Shown in pieces: positions 1 through 9,230 of a stretch of DNA of 64,000 bases. The stretch's first letter is position 1. Every line of letters starts with the position of its first letter. Source of the stretch: Epiperipatus broadwayi. Its lineage: Eukaryota; Onychophora; Udeonychophora; Euonychophora; Peripatidae. The notes under the pieces are model-generated. The model was not told the DNA's origin, made no database searches, and worked only from the letters and a program-made list of their open reading frames with translations. The stretch lies in assembly GCA_028023455.1 (NCBI GenBank), contig JAQFVV010000185.1:310001-374000 (forward strand), in the 5' to 3' direction. Made by a program: the position numbers and the translations under genes.

Positions 1-629
1 AAATCCCTCAGGAAATGGACTCAATGAAAGGACCATCATCATCATGATATAATGTCCACTTGATCTGAAAGTTTATTATAAAAGGAAAAGTTTGGAAATA
101 AATTAGAAGAAGAAAGAGATGTGAAAGAAGAGGTGTTATATGTGTTAGTGCAGGGAGAGTTAAAGAAGAAGGGATTGAAAAGATACACTTTTCAATCTTG
201 TCAGTTGTTCTAAAAAAAACATCATTTTCCCATATTGCAGACCATAGGACATCAGGCCTGGTGATAAAATACCAGCTACAATAAAGGATCAATGGCTAAC
301 TGCATACGATCTCCTCAGGACATCGTGGGAATTAACACCTTCCAAATTACAAGCAATTAGAAATTATGGACTTTTTAAAATAGTAAGAACTCTATAACTA
401 ATGAATGTTAATTTTAAAAAAAACTTTTCCAATATTTTAAAACCGTAAGAACTTTAGATAATTCATGAACATTAAGTATAAAAATTTCACAGTATTTAAA
501 TTATAGCAATAAAAATTCCTATCTGACCAAACTAAATCATTTATTAATAAGTATTTTTATTGAATGTATTTTTTTTAAAATATCATTTCCATTAATTTAT
601 TTGTTTATTATGATTTTTTTTTTGTTAAG
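1..629. other. AT-rich non-coding sequence, nothing recognised
   Basis: No domain, RNA gene or repeat boundary could be recognised. Short open frames exist but have low-complexity composition and no motif. The right end grades into the diverged LTR-like repeat. Confidence 0.5.
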
Positions 630-1608
630 CTAAACTTTTATTTAAATCATGTTAAATTTAAGTTGGGTGTGAATGGCTGCATAGATTCATAAAGTTATGT
701 TAGTTTAAGGGAGGGAAATCTTAGGTTATTTGTTTTGTAATTAAATTGGGTTAATCAATTGTATATATTGGTGTAATTAGTAAATGTAGAATGAAGATCC
801 ACTACATGCAGGATCACATTATATGCCACACTTGGGTGAAATAAGCCTATTTCTTATTGACCATCAGAGACAGACAGTATTCCCTGCTCCATGGATCACC
901 CCCTTTGCCTATGGAATGAGATAGTAAGATGGCAAAAAGAACCACAATTCATTCCTATGGAGTTTTCATTTTTATTGTTCTTCTTGCCAGACAGATGTAA
1001 CATTCCTGTACTGGATGAGAGACAATTTATGCTCTATAACCATGCTGTTCAGATATGCATTCCTGACAGTATGGTATTGTGCTGTCATATTCATGCTGCA
1101 TTGAATACATTGATATATCAGATAGATTGACATTAGTTTGACTGCAAACTTTTGGCCTAAGGTTAAATAAAAGATATAGAATATTTTCTTTTTCATGTAC
1201 AATCTATGTAGTCTATCCATACTCGACACTCTAATAAAACATTATTAAATTCATCTGTGCAAACTTCCAAAATAAAAGTTAAAATGTAAATTAAATGCTA
1301 AAGTAAAAGTTAGACTAAAATAAATAATTCTAAATTTTATATATGTTTAATAAATGTTTGTGTGTGTTATTACTAGCAGTGGCTTCTTTTATTTATTTTT
1401 TAATATTGAAAATATTTTTAAATAGAATTTATATTTTATAAATCTCTGCATCTCACTGAGCTAGTGACATGGACTGATAGTCATAATAAAAATATATGTA
1501 AAATTTGGATCTTAACAGTACCATCTGCCAACTATATAATTTTTCCAGATTCGGCCTGGTGGAACCCTGTATGGCAGATATGGTAAGACTCCACAATACT
1601 CCCTGACC

Positions 1609-1615
<7 letters not shown>
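630..1615 (+). mobile_element. Diverged solo copy of the 2.1-kb LTR family (plus orientation)
   Basis: This stretch matches the reverse complement of part of the LTRs at 1721-3826 and 4374-6479. Shared blocks include the GGGAGGG-AATCTTAGGTTATT region near 708-728, the CATTCCTATGGAGTTTT block near 950, the ACATTCCTG blocks near 1000, the CAGTGGCTT block near 1378 and the GAGCTAGTGAC block near 1458. An open frame at 891-1130 lies opposite in window orientation to the frame at 2104-2367 and shares short peptide patterns with it (RC-x-IPV, IPD-x-x-V). It is therefore an older, truncated or solo member lying inverted to the younger element next door. The left boundary is uncertain. The right end runs into a TA repeat. 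Confidence 0.7.
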
Positions 1616-1642
<27 letters not shown>

Positions 1643-1720
1643 CCAAATAAGTAGATAAATGTAGTTTTTTTTAAAACTTGCATTATAATATAAATAGAAA
1701 CAGTATATATATATATATAT
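1614..1720. repeat. TA dinucleotide tracts flanking LTR insertion
   Basis: TA runs lie at about 1614-1642 and 1704-1720. The second ends exactly where the LTR begins (TGTACC at 1721), and another TA run begins at 6480 where the second LTR ends. The element therefore inserted into a TA microsatellite. Confidence 0.85.
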
Positions 1721-3826
1721 TGTACCAATCGGAATGTAAGTGAAGATCGAATCTAACCACAAAAACAATATCTGCACTACAAGGGCGCCATCTAGGCATT
1801 TGAGCCTAGAAAAATTTATAAAGTAGGCAGATACGTGCTGTTAAGATTCCACTTTCTTTAAATATTCCGACCGTTAGCCCAAGTCACTAGCTCAGCGGAG
1901 ACGCAGAGATAAAAATCTATAAATTTTATATCTTAAATATAAAAGAATAAAAGCCACTGCCAGAAATTAACACATAAAAATATTTATTTACGCACATATA
2001 AAATAATATTTAAATTTTGAGGAATAAATTTAACGTTTATAATTTTATATTGATCTTTAATTCTAAATTTAAGTAGATTGCAAATAATGAGTTTACTATT
2101 TATTTAGAGGGTCGAGTATGAATGGACTACATAGGTCTGCATTTGAAAAGAAAATATTCTTCCCTGATTTAACCTTAGGCAACAAATTTCGCAATCAACT
2201 GGCGCCAATCCATCTGATACATTCATGTATTCAATGTAGCATGATACGACAACACAAAATACTATATTGTCAGGAATGTACATCTGAACAATAAGTAGAA
2301 ATAGAGAAGAGATTGACTCTCCACCAACAGGAATGTGACATCTGTTGGCAAGTAGATCAATAAACAAAAAACTCCATAGGAATGGACTGCGGTCTTCTGC
2401 CGACTTACAAACCCATCCATAGGCAAACAGAGGGTGTGTGGCGTATATCTATAATCCTGCCCGTAGCGGACCTCATACTACATCTACTAATTACACAAAT
2501 ATATCCAATCCATTGAACCAATTCAACTACGAAATGAATAACCTAAGATTACCCTCCCTTAATATAACTTTACAAACTATATAGCCATTCACGCCCGACT
2601 TAATTTTAACATTTAAATACGTTCGCACAGATTTGTTTAAAAATGTTGGGTATAGATCGATTACATAGATTCCACGGTCAAAAACATTTCAAAATAAACA
2701 TAAACGATCAAAATACAAAATTATTGATACCGACAATCGCAGAGGGAAACTTATAAGTAACCCAATAGTATTCACCATAAGATACTTGCGTTGTCACCAA
2801 TAACTTAAAAGACATCCGAATAAATACATTTTAGATACTCACCGTAAGGTATCATTATTTATCGAATGTCTATATATTTTGATCAAATATGAAAACCAAA
2901 ATATAATTAACCGCAAACGAATCCATGCAAGCGTCTATAAACAACTTAAATTTCATACATTTAAATAATCTTTACAATAAGAAAAAAAATAAATGGAAAT
3001 GATGTTTATCATTCGGAAAACATATAAAATTAAACATTATTAATTTGATTTAAAACTTACAAAAGTCAGATAAGAGTCCGTTTTAACATTTCAGTTGGCT
3101 TGTTTATCAATTTGTAAAACTTGACGAACGTTCTTAATTGATTTTAACAATTGTTCATTTCATATAGCTTATGGCCTCTGCTTTCAATTCCCGTGACGCC
3201 TCCATTGGAAGGTAATGTTCTGGAGATGGCAATAGCTGGTTCAAGGTATCACAGTCTTTTCATTTTTTTTTTTTATAGAGAGTGTGGTATGTGCGTCATA
3301 CCACATCTCTCAAACACACAACGCTGGAACTGTCCGAAAAAAACTGTATTTCCCTTTTTATATTATCCACAAGGATTCAATGAACAAAACGTCACTAGTC
3401 TATCACTTTCGTTAGGGTCCGAGCCAAGGCTTAGTGCTTCCATTGGTCAAGCTAAAATTTCTTTCTTCTCTTATCTAACTTTTCATCTGACTTTTTAATT
3501 ACACAGCTTTTAGATAATTAATAAACAATCATTTCCATTTACAGATTACAGGAATTAATTAATACCTGTTTTTACTTTAACTTACGTTATTTTTTTTATT
3601 AAAATATTTTTATATTTCAATCTGGTATTTTTTTTATTAAAAAAAATACGTTCAGATACTTTTTTTTTTTGTTTATGAAAAAAATATTTTTAAAGTTTAG
3701 CATCTGTGCGAATATATATATGTTTAACAAACATTTTAATTTTAGCGTTTAGTTTTTTCCTTTTATTTGCGAACTTTTAAGTTTTTATTTTAAATAAATG
3801 TAACGACATATTTATATATCGTTACA
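1721..3826 (-). repeat. 3' LTR (2106 bp) of minus-strand element
   Basis: This is the left copy of the LTR pair. It starts TGTACCAATCGG and ends in a small inverted repeat, TGTAACGA...TCGTTACA (3799-3826). Two open frames are conserved in both copies: one on the minus strand at 2104-2367 (87 codons, hydrophobic centre, several cysteines) and one on the plus strand at 3151-3498 (115 codons). Neither resembles a protein family I know. Their conservation between the copies reflects recent duplication, not demonstrated coding. Confidence 0.8.
3265..3305 (-). promoter_or_regulatory. TATA-like box beside a 9-bp palindrome (LTR promoter candidate)
   Basis: On the minus (sense) strand a perfect inverted repeat, TGTGGTATG / CATACCACA with a 5-base centre (3283-3305), lies just upstream of CTCTATAAAAAA (about 3268-3279). 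The arrangement looks like a transcription-factor site next to a core promoter. It recurs in the other LTR. Function is inferred from position only. Confidence 0.4.
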
Positions 3827-4373
3827 TATCAGTAAACTTCCTCAAAAAACAAAAAACATTAAAAAAAAAAGAATTTACTTAGTGTTAGTAATTACGTTAC
3901 ACAAATTGATTATATATGAAAATTTCAAAAGGACAAAACTTTTTTTTTTTTTTTTTACAAGACAAAACAGTAATTACACACTAATATAATGATTAAAAAA
4001 AATGTTGACTGTTGATTCGTTATTACCAGGTAAATTTCTGCCCCCTCCCAAGTTTCATTTCTCCTACCTTTAAGTATTTTTTAGGCCAAGTTAAATGATT
4101 AGATTTTAAACAAGACTTTTTAAAAAAAAATTATGATTTATATTTATTAATTACGTTTTATTTATTACTTTTTATTCCTCGAATTTATCTCTACATATGC
4201 GCAATTTTTCGACTGGCAGTACCTTTAAGACAAAATTTCAAAGTGTAACTCCACGTCAATACAACAAATCTATTTATACTATTTCAGAAAAAAAATTTAC
4301 GGGCATGATTCACTTTTAAAATTCTCAGGGCACTCGTGTTTATTAAAGATCGGCCCAAGTTGGGTAGCCAGTT
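3827..4373 (-). other. 547-bp internal region of the minus-strand LTR element
   Basis: This very AT-rich interior holds homopolymer A and T runs and no open frame with gag, protease, RT or integrase features. Read on the minus strand it starts with AAAC followed by the primer-binding-like TGGCTACCC. It ends near 3830-3845 with GAGGAAG, a weak candidate polypurine tract, about 10 bases before the 3' LTR. Confidence 0.65.
4350..4370 (-). promoter_or_regulatory. Candidate tRNA primer-binding site
   Basis: The minus strand reads TGGCTACCCAACTTGGGCC starting 3 bases inside the 5' LTR. A TGG start just after the LTR is the expected position and sequence of a primer-binding site. The following ~20 bases (GAT...TTAATAAAC...CCC) resemble the leader after the LTR at 51,738. 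I did not identify the primer tRNA. Confidence 0.55.
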
Positions 4374-6479
4374 TGTACCAATCGGAATGAAAGTGAAGAT
4401 CGAATCTAACCGCAAAAACAATATCTGCACTACAAGGGCGCCATCTAGGCATTTGAGCCTAGAAAAATTTATAAAGTAGGCAGATACGCGCTGTTAAGAT
4501 TCCACTTTCTTTAAATATTCCGACCGTTAGCCCAAGTCACTAGCTCAGCGGAGACGCAGAGATAAAAATCTATAAATTTTATATCTTAAATATAAAAGAA
4601 TAAAAGCCACTGCCAGAAATTAACACATAAAAATATTTATTTACGCACATATAAAATAATATTTAAATTTTGAGGAATAAATTTAACGTTTATAATTTTA
4701 TATTGATCTTTAATTCTAAATTTAAGTAGATTGCAAATAATGAGTTTACTATTTATTTAGAGGGTCGAGTATGAATGGACTACATAGGTCTGCATTTGAA
4801 AAGAAAATATTCTTCCCTGATTTAACCTTAGGCAACAAATTTCGCAATCAACTGGCGCCAATCCATCTGATACATTCATGTATTCAATGTAGCATGACAC
4901 GACAACACAAAATACTATATTGTTAGGAATGTACATCTGAACAATAAGTAGAAATAGAGAAGAGATTGACTCTCCACCAACAGGAATGTGACATCTGTTG
5001 GCAAGTAGATCAATAAACAAAAAACTCCATAGGAATGGATTGCGGTCTTCTGCCGACTTACAAACCCATCCGTAGGCAAACAGAGGGTGTGTGGCGTATA
5101 TCTATAATCCTGCCCGTAGCGGACCTCACACTACATCTACTAATTACACAAATATATCCAATCCATTGAACCAATTCAACTACGAAATGAATAACCTAAG
5201 ATTACCCTCCCTTAATATAACTTTACAAACTATATAGCCATTCATGCCCGACTTAATTTTAACATTTAAATACGTTCGCACAGATTTGTTTAAAAATGTT
5301 GGGTATAGATCGATTACATAGATTCCATGGTCAAAAACATTTCAAAATAAACATAAACGATCAAAATACAAAATTATTGATACCGACAATCGCAGAGGGA
5401 AACTTATAAGTAACCCAATAGTATTCACCATAAGATACTTGCATTGTCACCAATAACTTAAAAGACATCCGAATAAATACATTTTAGATACTCACCGTAA
5501 GGTATCATTATTTATCGAATGTCTATATATTTTGATCAAATATGAAAACCAAAATATAATTAACCGCAAACGAATCCATGCAAGCGTCTATAAACAACTT
5601 AAATTTCATACATTTAAATAATCTTTACAATAAGAAAAAAAAAATGGAAATGATGTTTATCATTCGGAAAACATATAAAATTAAACATTATTAATTTGAT
5701 TTAAAACTTACAAAAGTCAGATAAGAGTCCGTTTTAACATTTCAGTTGGCTTGTTTATCAATTTGTAAAACTTGACGAACGTTCTTAATTGATTTTAACA
5801 ATTGTTCATTTCATATAGCTTATGGCCTCTGCTTTCAATTCCCGCGATGCCTCCATTGGAAGGTAATGTTCTGGAGATGGCAATAGCTGGTTCAAGGTAT
5901 CACAGTCTTTTCATTTTTTTTTTTTTTTATAGAGAGTGTGGTATGTGCGTCATACCACATCTCTCAAACACACAACGCTGGAACTGTCTGAAAAAAACTG
6001 TATTTCCCTTTTTATATTATCCACAAGGATTCAATGAACAAAACGTCACTAGTCTATCACTTTCGTTAGGGTCCGAGCCAAGGCTTAGTGCTTCCATTGG
6101 TCAAGCTAAAATTTCTTTCTTCTCTTATCTAACTTTTCATCTGACTTTTTAATTACACAGCTTTTAGATAATTAATAAACAATCATTTCCATTTACAGAT
6201 TACAGGAATTAATTAATACCTGTTTTTACTTTAACTTACGTTATTTTTTTATTAAAATATTTTTATATTTCAATCTGGTATTTTTTTTATTAAAAAAAAT
6301 ACGTTCAGATACTTTTTTTTTTTGTTTATGAAAAAAATATTTTTAAAGTTTAGCATCTGTGCGAATATATATATGTTTAACAAACATTTTAATTTTAGCG
6401 TTTAGTTTTTTCCTTTTATTTGCGAACTTTTAAGTTTTTATTTTAAATAAATGTAACGACATATTTATATATCATTACA
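4374..6479 (-). repeat. 5' LTR (2106 bp) of minus-strand element
   Basis: This is the right copy of the LTR pair, the same length as the left copy. About 15 substitutions and a few homopolymer-length changes separate the two. The conserved frames reappear at 4757-5020 (minus) and 5802-6152 (plus). Confidence 0.8.
5920..5959 (-). promoter_or_regulatory. TATA-like box and 9-bp palindrome (5' LTR copy)
   Basis: This is the second copy of the palindrome TGTGGTATG / CATACCACA (5937-5959), next to CTCTATAAAAAA on the minus strand. The palindrome is unchanged between LTRs, while the adjacent A-run differs in length. Being in the 5' LTR, this copy would drive the element. Confidence 0.4.
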
Positions 6480-7899
6480 ATATATATATATATATATAAA
6501 GATGTGTGATAATATCTTTTGCTTCAAAAGAAATACAAATTAGTATTTTAAAATTCTTATTTCATTATTAATTTGCTTTTTTTTAAAAAAGCATTTTATA
6601 ATAATTATACTTTTATAGTTGATAAGCAAATATAAATCTCTCAGAATTTATTTGAACTTAAGTTCATGACTTAAATAAAGAATGTCTCTTTCTTTTTAAA
6701 ATATTCTGCACTAAAAGATAAATGCAATTTAAGATATTAAACAGTTTTTTTTAAAATGAAATAGAATCATGATAATTAATATAATAATAAAAAATATTCT
6801 TCTAAATCTTTACTTCAACTGTATTCCATTTTTTAACCACCAACAAACAACTAAAAACTGTTGCTTAGTTTTTTTTTTCATGTTCCAAAATCAACAAACT
6901 GTTACTATTTTTTTTACTTTTTTTAAAAAAGCTTGGTTAATAAAATTTGATGTCAGATTTTTATTATGTCTGTCACATCATGATTAAAACTATTAAATCT
7001 ACAATGCATAAATGTTTCACATTTATTTTAACAAAACAACATATAAATTCATTCCTTTCTGAGGGCATGGTTATTTATATTTATATGTGTGTGTCTCAAA
7101 ATATCCTAAAACTATTCAATGTGTTTTAAAGGTTGGATGCCTTTCTAATCTTCATAATCTTAGCTTGTCATTCCAAAACATGTTATTTATTACTATTTTT
7201 TTTATAAGGATTGGGCATCACCTTACATTTCCACCATCCTTAGAAGGTTAAAATTTAGACTATTGTGAAATTTTAGCACATGACCAAAGGTTTGGATGGT
7301 TATGTTGGATCATTTTATTATTTCTTTTTAAATAAGAGAGAGTTCTAATGCTTACTTATTTATTTTAATTTACTCATTAATATCCATTTACTTTTTTATG
7401 ACTCATTTTTGTTAAATTCCTGTCATTATCTCTTTCTTCTTGGAATTGAACTGCTGTTATCATTAACATTGTTTGTACTATCTTTAACAAAATTACTGAC
7501 CATATGATAGTTGAATAACCTGAATTCAACTGGTTAAGTGTCTCTGTTCCTGAAGGCACATATTTGGGTTCATCAGCCTATATTCTGCTCCTTGGAGTCT
7601 TATTGGATATCTATAAGGACTGAATGAAATATGAGATGCCTACCACATTGTATGGGTCAACTCCCACATCTCAGCCAATTCTAAGATACCTCAATGAATG
7701 TTTCCACCGTAACTTGAGTGTATCCTCATAACTGTTGTGCATTGTAATTTTATTTAGTTTAACTGATATATTTAATATTTAAGTTACTTCTGTTATTCAG
7801 ATTGGGGTATGTGACCATTTTGTTGTAGTCATGAATCAATAGTAATATTAAATTGTATTATAGTAAAGACAGATCCATATTATATTCATGTATATATTT
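6480..7899. other. AT-rich non-coding sequence with a short TA repeat at its left end
   Basis: A TA tract occupies about 6480-6498. The rest has long T and A homopolymers. The small open frames around 6769-7129 and 7377-7559 are low-complexity and carry no motif, so I do not call them genes. The stretch 7560-7740 is more balanced in base composition, but I did not recognise it. Confidence 0.4.
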
Positions 7900-8315
7900 T
7901 ATTAAGTTATAAATGTTACAAATTTCAAAACCCAGGTTTTGTCAATAAATATTAGTTGTTTGAAGTTAAAATCTGTGTTTTTCTGGTCTCTATATTATCA
8001 AGCATCATTCATACTTCACTTCACTCACCAGGGTATCTATTGTACATGTTCACACATCTTTCATACATATTCATGATATTTGTATGTGAGGATTTAAGAA
8101 TACATTTATTAATAAAAAACCATTAGGGATCTATATAGAGATCACATTATTGCCATCCTGTTTAAATCCATCTTTAAGTAAAGTTAAAGGCAAATTTCTT
8201 CACCGAGTTTGAACTCTGAGACATAATAGGACCTGTAAGTTGAGAGGACTCTGGGTATACCATCTTAAATTGTATTTGGTCTGTTACAATATGGATTTAG
8301 TACCATTGATAATAA

Positions 8316-8600
8316 TAGTGATTTAAGGAAAGATAGAGAAAAATTTTTGTAAAGAGACTAAAGAGTAGAATAAAATTATAATTGGAAAAATACTGGAAAA
8401 ACAAAAAATAATTATAGAAGAGAGAACATTTAGAGATGAGAAGCAGAATATGAAATAAATTCTTAATAGCATACAAACAATGTTGCAAAATCAAATAGTT
8501 ATAAATAATATGCTAGAAATTTTTAATAGTGTTAAGAAAATGTTAATTAAAGAAGACAAAACAAAAAGATAAAAAGAGGAAAGACAAAGTGCAGAATTAA
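8316..8600 (+). pseudogene. Possible decayed retrotransposon gag (coiled-coil-like)
   Basis: In one frame the plus strand gives a run rich in Lys, Glu, Ile and Asn with few stops (for example MLQNQIVINNMLEIF), reading like the coiled-coil part of a gag protein and similar in texture to the frame at 27,333-27,665. Upstream, about 7900-8030, an AATAAA-containing stretch ends in a sequence that could be an LTR edge, but no partner LTR was found. The composition is strongly A-biased, so chance is a serious alternative. Confidence 0.2.
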
Positions 8601-9222
8601 TTTAATGAAAAAGATAAAATTGCTAGAGAAGTGAATAAAAAATTATAAAAAAAAAATCAGTAAACAGTCAGGCATAAACTAGTGTGATTAAAAAAAAACA
8701 GTTTAATAATGCAATGTAAGATGAAATAAGTCCAGGATTAGATACTAATTGTTGGAAAAGAAATCAGAGCAAATTCATTATGATATATGAAAGAAGTCAT
8801 AAAAGTAATGAAACATAAATGAACTATCGTGATCATGTAAATCAAGAGATTGTAGTTTTGGATAACAATAAAACCTTTTATTTTTAGATAATAAAATCAA
8901 GATAATAATAAAATTATAGGAAAAGTTATACAAATTACAATCCAAGATAAGACAGATTAAAATTGGAAGAAAGAAGAAAAAATGACACAAATAAAATGAT
9001 TAAAAAAATGATATTAACAAACATAAAAAATATGAACAAAAAATTATAAAGAACATGACCCTCAAGTCATAATAATATCAAGTATCAATATCCCTTAAAG
9101 AGGTAGCTAACAAACAATCTCACATTCATTCTATATTCAGTGAAAAAGGTTTTTCCAGATATTTCAAATTAATAAATTACCTCTACTTACTAATCAATTC
9201 TTATACAAAGATTATCACAATG

Positions 9223-9230
9223 ATATAGAA
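9223..9230. repeat. Left 8-bp target-site duplication of hAT element
   Basis: ATATAGAA directly precedes the left terminal inverted repeat and is repeated exactly at 11,874-11,881. An 8-bp duplication is the hallmark of hAT transposons. Confidence 0.93.

Larger units (their letters stand above)
1721..6479 (-). mobile_element. Complete non-autonomous LTR retrotransposon with 2.1-kb LTRs
   Basis: Two direct copies of 2106 bp (1721-3826 and 4374-6479) flank a 547-bp interior. The copies begin TGTACC and end TTACA, so they have the TG...CA ends of LTRs in either orientation. A primer-binding-like sequence on the minus strand directly inside 4374 sets the orientation as minus, so 4374-6479 is the 5' LTR. 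Both flanks are TA repeats, which is compatible with a short target-site duplication but cannot prove one. The interior has no gag or pol, so the element must depend on another element for its proteins. The LTRs are over 99 percent identical by my reading, which indicates a fairly recent insertion. Very long LTRs around a tiny interior is an unusual proportion, closer to TRIM/LARD-style derivatives than to ordinary gypsy elements. Confidence 0.8.

Noticed and set aside
3151-3498. 115-codon frame duplicated at 5802-6152 as a conserved gene
   Set aside because: Both copies lie in nearly identical LTRs, so conservation between them only reflects recent duplication. No family motif, and it runs antisense to the element.
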